Shown piece by piece: positions 53,369 to 61,102 of a DNA stretch of 64,000 nt. The notes under the pieces were generated by a model, which made no database searches, was not told the DNA's origin, and saw only the letters and a program-made list of their open reading frames with translations. Every line of letters starts with the position of its first letter. The stretch's first letter is position 1. The stretch spans positions 1-64,000 of the forward strand of contig CBFIIW010000004.1 of assembly GCA_965662775.1 (NCBI GenBank). Reading direction: 5' to 3'. Source of the stretch: UBA7985 sp002690455 (lineage in GTDB: Bacteria > Pseudomonadota > Alphaproteobacteria > UBA7985). The position numbers and the translations under genes are program-made.

Positions 53369-54309
53369 GCGGTCATCACCTCCAGATAATGATTAATGAC
53401 CCCAGCACCATCCGCATCAATGCAGACCTCGACCCGGGCACGCTCATCCCAGCCGGGTTGCGCGGTGAACCGCTGAATGGGCTTGGCGATTGTCTTGCCG
53501 GCGGCGAAGCCTTCACACACCACCCGCACGCTCGACGGTTGTCGAGTGAACAGGTCAGGCCGGCACAGGGCAATCAGCGCCGACGGGTCATGGAAGTGAC
53601 AGAAATCCAGCCCCACGACCTCAGCATGAAAGTCAAAGTACTGCACTGCAGCGGCTGCGAGAAAGCGTCCGTTCATGCCGCCATCTGCTTCAAGTCGAGC
53701 CACGTTGTCGCGGGTTAGCGGCACCTGATGGGTCGCATCGAGGCCGAGCATCGTCACCGTCCATGGCGCTCCAAAGACGATCTCTGCTGCCTCGGGGTCG
53801 TCATAGATATTCGCCTCGGCTGCCGGGGTAACATTGCCGTTCACGTTGACTGCCCCGCCCATGATCGAAACACCCTTGGCCAGCTGGGCGATATCGGGCG
53901 CTTGCTGAAGTGCCAGAGCGATGTTGGTCAGTGGACCGATGGGCACCAGCGTAACTTCGCCGGGATGGGCGCGGAGGGTGTCAATGATGAACCCCGCTGC
54001 GCTCCCCTGAACCAACGGCGCCTTGATCTGCGCGGGCGAGAAGCCGCCAAAGCCGTCCTCTCCATGCACCATGACCGGGAAGGCACGACGCTCGATGGTC
54101 AGAGGGTCCGCTGCCCCCTGCGCCACGGGGCAGGCTTGTCCGCCCATGTCAACGAGCGCGCGAGCGTTGTGCGTGGTCTGCTCGATGCTGGCGTTGCCAT
54201 AAATACTGGTCAGCCCAAGCACGTCGAAATCCGGTGATTTAAGCGCGTAGAGAATGGCAAAAGCGTCGTCGATCCCAGGGTCGGTATCGATCAGGATTTT
54301 CTCACCCAT
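53365..54309 (-). CDS. Nucleoside hydrolase (ribonucleoside N-ribohydrolase)
   Basis: 314-residue enzyme that splits nucleosides into base and ribose. The N-terminal calcium motif is ILIDTDPGIDDAFAI; SIYGNASIEQT, SIMGGAVNVNGNVTPAAEANIYDDPEAA, LGLDATHQV and HFHDPSALIAL complete the site. The ATG at 54309 has GGAAGGAGG upstream. Upstream member of a two-gene operon with ribokinase, giving a nucleoside-to-ribose-5-phosphate pathway. Confidence 0.94.
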   Translation of the reverse strand: MGEKILIDTDPGIDDAFAILYALKSPDFDVLGLTSIYGNASIEQTTHNARALVDMGGQACPVAQGAADPLTIERRAFPVMVHGEDGFGGFSPAQIKAPLVQGSAAGFIIDTLRAHPGEVTLVPIGPLTNIALALQQAPDIAQLAKGVSIMGGAVNVNGNVTPAAEANIYDDPEAAEIVFGAPWTVTMLGLDATHQVPLTRDNVARLEADGGMNGRFLAAAAVQYFDFHAEVVGLDFCHFHDPSALIALCRPDLFTRQPSSVRVVCEGFAAGKTIAKPIQRFTAQPGWDERARVEVCIDADGAGVINHYLEVMTA

Positions 54310-54586
54310 TGGCTTATGCCTCCTTCCGTGGCCCTGCCCCGAACCGCGGCGCAACCCTGCAACGGTGGCACAGATTGTGCGGCGAAAAAAGGGTGGCGCC
54401 GGGCGAAAGGTCACTGCACGCATCCAGAAAAACACAGACAGCACAGCTGCAGACGACTCATCGACTTGGCTCCGTCACTTTGCGGGTCGTAAGGGGCAAA
54501 GACGGCCGCGCGGGGCTTGCATTTGCCGTGCGCTTGATCCCCTGTTGTGCCTCGCTGCATCTGATCCACAGTGAGGTTGAGCCACG

Positions 54587-55558
54587 ATGGCACCCACCAA
54601 TAAGGTTCTGATTACCACCCCCTGGCCAACAGAGGCCGTTGACACCATGCGCACGCATTTTGAGGTAGAGGTGCACGAAGGCCCCCTGCCTATGCCTGCA
54701 GAGGTCTGGCAGGCCGCCCTGCGCGACTTCGACGCTATTGCCCCTACGGTGATCGACCATCTCCCGCCTTCGGTTTACGCGCAGGCAGGGCGACGCACGC
54801 GCATCCTTGGAAACTTCGGTGTTGGCTTCAACCACATCGATATCGACGCAGCGCGAAACAGTGGGTTGGTGGTCACCAACACCCCGGGCGTGTTGACCGA
54901 TGCGACGGCTGATCAGTCCATGGGCCTGCTACTGGCCGTGGCACGTGGCATTTCATTGGGTGACTGGCATGTTCGCGACGGTCAGTGGACGGGCTGGAGC
55001 CCCACGGATCGACTGGGGACACAGGTCACTGGCAAGACACTAGGAATCATCGGCTTTGGCCGTATCGGACAGGCCATGGCCCGGCGCGCGCACTTCGGCT
55101 TTGGCATGCAAATCGTTTTTCATAACCGTAGCCGCATTGAAACGGCAGTCGCTCAAGGTCTTGGCGCCCAGCAATTGGAAAGTGTCGAAGCGGTACTGAA
55201 AGTAGCCGACTTCGTTTCGCTTCACTGCCCCGGCGGTGCAGAAACCCGCCACCTGATCAACGCCGATCGCCTCAACCAGATGCAGCCCCATGCATTTCTG
55301 ATTAACACCGCGCGCGGCGATGTGGTGGATGAGGATGCCTTGGTCGATGCTTTGCAAGCCGGAACCATTGCCGGTGCCGGTCTCGATGTCTTCGCCGAAG
55401 AGCCCCGGGTCCACCCCGGATTGCTGGGTCTAACCAACTGCGTTCTCAACCCGCATTTGGGCTCCGCCACACTCGAAACGCGGACGGCCATGGGTCTGAA
55501 AGTGGTTGAGAACCTCGTCGCCTTCTTCAAAGGCGATAGCCCACCCGACGCTCTCTGA
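54587..55558 (+). CDS. D-2-hydroxyacid dehydrogenase (glyoxylate reductase-like)
   Basis: 323 residues. The Rossmann motif LGIIGFGRIGQAMARR is at about 152-167; catalytic R243 (NTARGDVVDE), E272 (FAEEPRVHP) and H290 (LNPHLGSAT) are in place. Probably reduces glyoxylate or hydroxypyruvate, or oxidises a D-2-hydroxyacid. It is divergent from the nucleoside hydrolase by 277 bp. Malate synthase G further right also uses glyoxylate, but no operon link exists. Confidence 0.93.
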   Translation: MAPTNKVLITTPWPTEAVDTMRTHFEVEVHEGPLPMPAEVWQAALRDFDAIAPTVIDHLPPSVYAQAGRRTRILGNFGVGFNHIDIDAARNSGLVVTNTPGVLTDATADQSMGLLLAVARGISLGDWHVRDGQWTGWSPTDRLGTQVTGKTLGIIGFGRIGQAMARRAHFGFGMQIVFHNRSRIETAVAQGLGAQQLESVEAVLKVADFVSLHCPGGAETRHLINADRLNQMQPHAFLINTARGDVVDEDALVDALQAGTIAGAGLDVFAEEPRVHPGLLGLTNCVLNPHLGSATLETRTAMGLKVVENLVAFFKGDSPPDAL

Positions 55559-55634
55559 TTCCCGGCAATGACTATGCCTTCTGTCTCGATATAGTGTACT
55601 ACACCCAAATCAATGCCGGTTGGAGGATGTTCAG

Positions 55635-56099
55635 ATGCAACGCCGCTCGCTGATTTACATGCTTTTCTCGTTTCAGGGCCGCATGTCACGCGCTGAATAC
55701 TGGCTGCGATTCACCATTCCACTGCTGCTGCTTTATGTCGGTCTGTGGGTACTTCTGTTACTGCTGGCACTGGTCTTTGGCATCGTCGAATGGGGTACCC
55801 AGCTGTTGACAGCGGCCACGACAGAGACGGAACCGCCAATGGTCGGCGGTACGCAAATTGTCGGCTTTTTGGTGATGATGCTGACCATGTTCGTCGCCAG
55901 CCTCGCCTTCCTGTGGGCCACGATAGCAGGCTCGGTAAAGCGACTGCATGACTGTGGAAAAGGGGGCTGGTTCTTCCTGTTGATCTTTGTCCCCGCGATC
56001 GGACCACTGTTGCTGTTCATCTGGAACGGATTTATCCGCGGCACCGTTGGGGACAACCGCTTCGGTCCCGACCCGAACGCAGTGTCCGAAGGGAGCTAA
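55635..56099 (+). CDS. DUF805 membrane protein
   Basis: 154 residues with about three or four membrane helices. The family hallmarks FSFQGRMSRAEYWLRF at the start and SVKRLHDCGKGGWFFLLIFVPAIG near the end are present. The ATG at 55635 follows GGAGG; a TTG at 55620 is in frame. Function of DUF805 is not known. Confidence 0.92.
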   Translation: MQRRSLIYMLFSFQGRMSRAEYWLRFTIPLLLLYVGLWVLLLLLALVFGIVEWGTQLLTAATTETEPPMVGGTQIVGFLVMMLTMFVASLAFLWATIAGSVKRLHDCGKGGWFFLLIFVPAIGPLLLFIWNGFIRGTVGDNRFGPDPNAVSEGS

Positions 56100-56196
56100 A
56101 GACCGCTTGATCGTGGCCATGAAACGGGCGATCATCGTCCCCTAACATGACCTCAGGCCAAGCGATTTGGGCTGAGGCTTCGTCCCAAGGCGGCCA

Positions 56197-57573
56197 ATGT
56201 CACAGAGTACGATAAGTTACAGGCAGCACACGCGGGCGATGCTTCTTCTCGGCATTCCGTTGATCGGAAGTCACCTTGCCAACGCCGCGGTCGGGTTGAC
56301 GGATACAATCATGCTGGGCTGGTACGATGTCGAAGCGCTGGCTGCCGGAGTGCTGGCCACCGGACTGTTCTTCATGCTGTTTGTCATGGCCAGCGGCTTC
56401 TCCTTTGCCGTCATGCCCATGGTCGCCTCGGCATCGAGCGCCGGCGATACAGCGCAAGTACGACGAGTGACCCGCATGGGACTGTGGCTGTCGGTGGCAA
56501 TCGGCATGTTGCTGTTCCCGCTGCTCTGGTGGTCAGGCCCGATCCTGCGACTGCTGGGCCAAGAACCAGTCATTGCCGATCTGGCACAGACATACTTACG
56601 GATTGCCGGCGTTGGAATGTTTCCTGCGCTGCTGGTAATGGTGTTGAAGAGTTATATGGCGGCACAGGAGCGGGCCAACATTGTGCTGTGGGTGACGATT
56701 GTCGGGGCCCTGGGCAATGCGCTGGCAAACTGGGTGCTCATCTTTGGTAAATGGGGCTTCCCCGAAATGGGCATCGCGGGCGCAGCGCTGGCCAGCCTGA
56801 TTAACCACAGCCTGATGCTGCTGGGTCTCGGACTCTATGCCCTTCGGGTTTTCCCTGAACATGCTTTGCTCCAACGGCTATGGCGTCCAGATCCGGAAGC
56901 TTTGCGCAGCGTATTCAGGCTGGGCTGGCCTATCGGCCTGACCCATCTTGCAGAAAGCGGAATGTTCGCGGCCTCGGCGATCATGGTCGGCTGGGTGGGG
57001 ACACTGCCACTGGCCGCCCACGGCATTGCGCTGCAACTGGCCTCGACCACCTTCATGGTTCACATCGGACTGAGTCAGGCGGCAACCGTGCGCGCCGGGC
57101 GGGCTTATGGTACGAGTGACATCAGCGGACTGCTCCGCGGCGGTCAGGTGAGCTTTATGCTAGCGATGACAATGGTTGTTTTCACCATGGCGGCCTTCCT
57201 CGGAATGCCCAAAACCCTTATCAGCCTGTTCCTTGACCCCGCTGACCCAGACCGGCTGGCCATCATCACCATTGGGGTCGGCCTGCTGGCAATGGCTGCA
57301 CTGTTCCAACTCGCCGACGGGACGCAAGCCATGGCCCTCGCCTTGCTTCGTGGTGTGCAAGACACACGCGTTCCGATGATTCAAGCGGCGGTCAGCTATT
57401 GGCTGGTTGGCTTGCCTACGGGTTACTTGCTCGGGTTCTGGACACCTCTGGGAGCTATAGGCATCTGGCTGGGGCTGGTTGCCGGCCTGAGCTGCGCCGC
57501 GCTCCTGTTGCTGCACCGGTTCTGGTGGCAGCGGTTCTGGATGCAGGATATGGTAGCACCGGCTGCGCCATAG
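56197..57573 (+). CDS. MATE-family efflux transporter
   Basis: 458-residue membrane protein with about twelve helices in two MATE repeats. IPLIGSHLANAAVGLTDTIMLGWYDVEALAAG begins the first repeat and RLGWPIGLTHLAESGMFAASAIMVGWVG the second. Resembles the NorM/MdtK group exporting cationic drugs with Na+ or H+. A candidate terminator follows 17 bp after the stop. Confidence 0.94.
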   Translation: MSQSTISYRQHTRAMLLLGIPLIGSHLANAAVGLTDTIMLGWYDVEALAAGVLATGLFFMLFVMASGFSFAVMPMVASASSAGDTAQVRRVTRMGLWLSVAIGMLLFPLLWWSGPILRLLGQEPVIADLAQTYLRIAGVGMFPALLVMVLKSYMAAQERANIVLWVTIVGALGNALANWVLIFGKWGFPEMGIAGAALASLINHSLMLLGLGLYALRVFPEHALLQRLWRPDPEALRSVFRLGWPIGLTHLAESGMFAASAIMVGWVGTLPLAAHGIALQLASTTFMVHIGLSQAATVRAGRAYGTSDISGLLRGGQVSFMLAMTMVVFTMAAFLGMPKTLISLFLDPADPDRLAIITIGVGLLAMAALFQLADGTQAMALALLRGVQDTRVPMIQAAVSYWLVGLPTGYLLGFWTPLGAIGIWLGLVAGLSCAALLLLHRFWWQRFWMQDMVAPAAP

Positions 57574-57589
57574 ACCGTTCAACACCGAT

Positions 57590-57612
57590 CGCGGCAATCT
57601 GCCCGCGTTTTT
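57590..57612 (+). terminator. Intrinsic terminator after the MATE gene
   Basis: 5-bp stem CGCGG/CCGCG with an 8-nt loop, followed directly by TTTTT. Short stem, so a moderate call. It lies between the MATE stop and the aminotransferase start. Confidence 0.45.
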
Positions 57613-57722
57613 GACTTTCCGCCAACCGCGCAATGTCCCAAGATCGTAATTGCGTGAAGTATAACAAGCTCACAATCGTGCAGAAGCGCAGTCTTTCCCA
57701 CAACGCTGAGGCAACCTTACCG

Positions 57723-58949
57723 ATGCCCCAATCTCAGGCCCTCTCACCCGCGTCATTTGCCGGGTGGCTCGATGATACCAATGACATCACTCGCGCCTTT
57801 CTCGCGGCCGGACAGATCCCCGGCTTGATCAACATTGCTGGCGGCCTGCCAGATCCCCAGGTCTACCCTGTCGATAGGCTGTCAGAGATTGCTGCTCAGT
57901 CGATTGCCGAGTTCCCCAATGAGACGCTTGGTTATGGCACCATCGAAGGCTTGCCTGACCTGCGCGCCGCCGTAGCGCAGCGGTATTCCACTGAAACCCT
58001 GCACCTGACCCCCGAAAATGTGCTGATCACCACCAGCGGGATGCAGGCGCTGGACCTAATCGGCAAGGTCCTTCTCAACGAAGGGGACACCATGGCCGGG
58101 CAGTTCCCCACCTATCTGGGGGCGCTCGACGCCTGGCGCCCTCGCCGCCCGCAGTTCCGCAACATGAACCTGCAGACCAACGACGTCGACCTGATCGGCG
58201 CGATGACCGGTGCTAAGTTCGCGTACATTGTACCGAATTTCTCCAACCCCACGGGACGGCTGGTTCCCGAGCAGACCCGGCGCGACCTGATCGACGCCGC
58301 CCGCCAGACTGGCGCCTGGTTGGTGGAGGATGATCCCTACGGCGGTCTGAGCTACGATGGACCAATTCCGCCCAGCGCACTCGAACTTTCGGCGGAGCAG
58401 GAGTCCTCCGCGCCCGGCCCTTATCAGGGTCCGGTGATCTATCTGGGCACCCTGTCGAAAATGGTCGCCCCGGGCCTGCGCGTGGGCTGGGTGATCGCCG
58501 TGCCAGAGATGATCGCGGCCCTTGTCACCGCCAAGCAGGGCTCGGATTTGTGCACCAGTGGCCTGACACAGCGGATGACCTGCAAGATTTTTGATGCCGG
58601 GCTCATTGAAGCAATGAACCCGGTAATGTTGCGCCTCTATGGGGAGCGCCGCAACGCGTTGCTCGCCGCCATGGACCGCCACTTGACCGATTTCTTTGAT
58701 TGGCAATTCCCCGAAGGCGGCATGTTCGTTTGGGCGGCGGCCAAAGACGAAAGGCTGAATACCGATGAGCTGTTCAAGATCGGGTTGGAAGAATTAGTCT
58801 GTGTCACCCCAAGCAGCGTATTCGACTCACAGGAGGAGTTTCGACGCGGCATAAGACTGAACTTTACCATCAACGATGCCGACCGGTTGGAGGAGGCGGT
58901 GGTCCGCCTTGCCCGCGCGACCGAACGCCTGCTGGCACGGATAGGCTGA
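57723..58949 (+). CDS. PLP-dependent aminotransferase, class I/II (MocR-type fold, 2-aminoadipate-like)
   Basis: About 408 residues. LINIAGGLPDPQVYPVDRL and LGYGTIEGLPDLRAAVAQRY near the start, VPNFSNPTGRLVPEQ, the PLP lysine in YLGTLSKMVAPGLRVGWV, and FPEGGMFVWAAA. Matches stand-alone aminotransferases of the LysN/AspC-like group acting on aminoadipate, leucine or related acids. The ATG at 57723 is preferred over one at 57633. Followed by an RraA-like gene after 3 nt, likely one operon. Confidence 0.9.
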   Translation: MPQSQALSPASFAGWLDDTNDITRAFLAAGQIPGLINIAGGLPDPQVYPVDRLSEIAAQSIAEFPNETLGYGTIEGLPDLRAAVAQRYSTETLHLTPENVLITTSGMQALDLIGKVLLNEGDTMAGQFPTYLGALDAWRPRRPQFRNMNLQTNDVDLIGAMTGAKFAYIVPNFSNPTGRLVPEQTRRDLIDAARQTGAWLVEDDPYGGLSYDGPIPPSALELSAEQESSAPGPYQGPVIYLGTLSKMVAPGLRVGWVIAVPEMIAALVTAKQGSDLCTSGLTQRMTCKIFDAGLIEAMNPVMLRLYGERRNALLAAMDRHLTDFFDWQFPEGGMFVWAAAKDERLNTDELFKIGLEELVCVTPSSVFDSQEEFRRGIRLNFTINDADRLEEAVVRLARATERLLARIG

Positions 58950-58952
58950 ACC

Positions 58953-59642
58953 ATGGCGATAACTGTTCATAGCGAAGAGACAACTGGCACGCAGACCCAA
59001 AACACAGGCAACTGGCTCAGCAATGCGGAGATCGCTGCCTGGGCCGATATCCCGGTCAGCGTCGCCGTCGACCTGATACCCGAAGGGCAGATTGACCCCG
59101 CTCTTGCCCTGCGTACCCGCCTTCCCGCCGGGCAGGAGGCGCGGCTGAGCTTGCGTGGCAGAGCCCTGACGGTGCAGTGCAATCCGCCAGACTTCGGCGC
59201 CGTGGTGCTGGCGCTCGACCAAGTGCAGGCTGGCGATGTGGTTGTGGTCGCAGCACAAGCGCGGACGGACTTTGCGATGATCGGGGAGATCCTCGGCGGG
59301 CACCTGCGCGCCAAGGGCTGTGCGGGTCTGGTGGTAGACGGTGCGGTGCGGGATATCGACCAACTTGGTAGTTGGCCAGATTTTCCGGTGTTCGCGCGCG
59401 GGATCAATCCACGCGGGCCGACGTCGGCTGCCGGCGGTGCCCTGTTTGGCGGCATTGATGTCGGGGGCTGCCCCGTCAACGCCGGTGATCTCATTCTTGG
59501 CGATGCCGACGGGTTGATTGTACTGGATGCGGATCTGGCGCGGGCGCATCTCGATGCAGCGAAGGCAAAAATTGGGCTTGAGCAGCGCTGGATTGCCGCG
59601 CTGGCTTCGGGAAAGGCAGCCGGAGATGTCTTCGGGCTTTAG
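58953..59642 (+). CDS. RraA-like protein (HMG/CHA aldolase family)
   Basis: 229 residues. GRALTVQCNPPDFGAVV, the metal/substrate region IGEILGGHLRAKGCAGLVVDGAVRDIDQL with Gly-Gly-x-Leu and Arg/Asp, and RGINPRGPTS. Members are aldolases for 4-hydroxy-4-methyl-2-oxoglutarate and oxaloacetate decarboxylases; a minority bind RNase E. It starts 3 nt after the aminotransferase and overlaps the convergent proline-racemase-family gene by 4 nt. Confidence 0.88.
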   Translation: MAITVHSEETTGTQTQNTGNWLSNAEIAAWADIPVSVAVDLIPEGQIDPALALRTRLPAGQEARLSLRGRALTVQCNPPDFGAVVLALDQVQAGDVVVVAAQARTDFAMIGEILGGHLRAKGCAGLVVDGAVRDIDQLGSWPDFPVFARGINPRGPTSAAGGALFGGIDVGGCPVNAGDLILGDADGLIVLDADLARAHLDAAKAKIGLEQRWIAALASGKAAGDVFGL

Positions 59643-60667
59643 CGCGCACCCCAGGTGTCAGAGAGCCTATAGCCTTCGGGCCAGGGATCATCGGGATCCA
59701 GCATGTGCTGGTGCGTACCGGTGATCCAGCCGCGACCAGAGATTTCGGGCACCACCGCCGGACGGCCGCCGACGCTGGTTTCGGCAACAATCCTGCCGCG
59801 GAAGGTCGAGTCTATCAACGATGTAACAGTTAAGCTGTCCCCTACGACCATCTCGCCCTGCGCGTGCAGGATCGCCATCCGGGCAGACAGTGCCGTGCCT
59901 GTCGGCGAGCGGTCCACCTTTCCGGGCTGGATCGCGACGGCGGCGCGGGCTTCGAGCCCATCGATGCCTCTGCTCAGCGGCCCAGCGAACAGGCAGAACG
60001 AAAAGTGAGTCCAGTCAGGGTTTTCAGGGTGGCTGAATGTCAGCTGCTGGTTGGCGGCATTTGTGATGCTGACCCCCAGTTTAGCGATGCGGTGGGCCTC
60101 CTCCGCCACGATTTCTAGCCCCAGCGCTCCCGCATCAACAACAACAAAGCTGTCGCCGCCGTAGGCAGTGTCGACCCGGATGCTACCCAGCCCGTCAACT
60201 TGCAACGGCAAGTCTAGATCAGCTGAAAAAGAGGGTAAATTCTGGACAAATATGCGCTCGGCTTTGCCGTTGACGCACTGGGCCCGTACCCGCACCAAAC
60301 CGCCCGGAGCTTCAAGATTTATCACAGTTTCCGGCTCAACCATCGGCACGATTCCAGCGTCAAGCAGGACAGTGGCAACGCAGATGGAGTTCGAGCCCGA
60401 CATCGGGGGCGTGTCTTCGGGCTCCATGATGATAAAGGCGGCGTCAGCCTCCGGGTGCTTGGGCGGGACCAGTAAATTGACGTGGCGAAAAACCCCGCCA
60501 CGGGGCTCGTTCAGCACGAAATTGCGCAAGCGCTGGTCCTGCGCAATCCAACGACGCTGTTCCCACAGGCTGTTACCGGGCGGAGGCAACACACCGCCAA
60601 CGATAACATCGCCGACTTCACCTTCTGCGTGGGCAGAAATAACGTGGATGGTTTTTGAGCTGCGCAC
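59639..60667 (-). CDS. Proline racemase-superfamily protein with Ser/Thr active-site pair
   Basis: 342 residues of the proline racemase/hydroxyproline epimerase family. The first catalytic Cys (MCGH in racemases) reads MSGSNSIC with Ser90, and the second (SPCGTG) reads SPTGTALSARMA with Thr256. Ser or Thr replacements occur in epimerases and in trans-3-hydroxyproline dehydratase (Cys/Thr), but a Ser/Thr pair is unusual. The GTG start at 60667 has a strong GGGAGGAAGAG upstream; an ATG at 60796 would add a dissimilar tail. Substrate likely a hydroxyproline or similar acid. Confidence 0.85.
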   Translation of the reverse strand: MRSSKTIHVISAHAEGEVGDVIVGGVLPPPGNSLWEQRRWIAQDQRLRNFVLNEPRGGVFRHVNLLVPPKHPEADAAFIIMEPEDTPPMSGSNSICVATVLLDAGIVPMVEPETVINLEAPGGLVRVRAQCVNGKAERIFVQNLPSFSADLDLPLQVDGLGSIRVDTAYGGDSFVVVDAGALGLEIVAEEAHRIAKLGVSITNAANQQLTFSHPENPDWTHFSFCLFAGPLSRGIDGLEARAAVAIQPGKVDRSPTGTALSARMAILHAQGEMVVGDSLTVTSLIDSTFRGRIVAETSVGGRPAVVPEISGRGWITGTHQHMLDPDDPWPEGYRLSDTWGAR

Positions 60668-60809
60668 GTTTCCCTCTCTTCCTCCCCTGCCGGCCAGCCA
60701 TGACGTTTGAGGCTGGTCAGTCTGACTGACGCGCGAGAAAGTACGCAGGCGTGTTGAAACGGAAGAAGTCGGAAGCAATTCCAGCTGCTCTGCCACCCCC
60801 CGAGGGAGG

Positions 60810-60885
<76 letters not shown>

Positions 60886-61025
60886 GCAGCAAAATAAGAC
60901 TGCAGCACTTGCGTGCTACCCTAGGACTTGGCGTGTATCTAACCCGGAGTTCCCAGCGGCGCAAGCGACTTCTCATGCGCCCGTGTCGCGGGTGATAGGC
61001 AGAGACAACTTGGCTCTGCAATCAG

Positions 61026-61050
61026 AATTGGTCTACTTTTCAGACCAATT
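61026..61050. promoter_or_regulatory. Dyad before glcB, GntR-operator-like
   Basis: Perfect 9-bp arms AATTGGTCT and AGACCAATT with a 7-nt spacer. Half-sites TTGGTC/GACCAA resemble those of FadR/GlcC-type GntR regulators, although the spacer is longer than usual. Lies about 50-75 bp before glcB. Confidence 0.5.
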
Positions 61051-61057
61051 GAAATCC

Positions 61058-61084
61058 TTACAGTTGGCTGGTGACTGACTGTAA
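61058..61084. promoter_or_regulatory. Second dyad before glcB
   Basis: TTACAGT and ACTGTAA, exact reverse complements 13 nt apart, lie directly upstream of the glcB ribosome site. May be a second operator or a leader hairpin near the start codon. Confidence 0.4.
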
Positions 61085-61102
61085 CCTGGAAGGGGTATGA
61101 CC

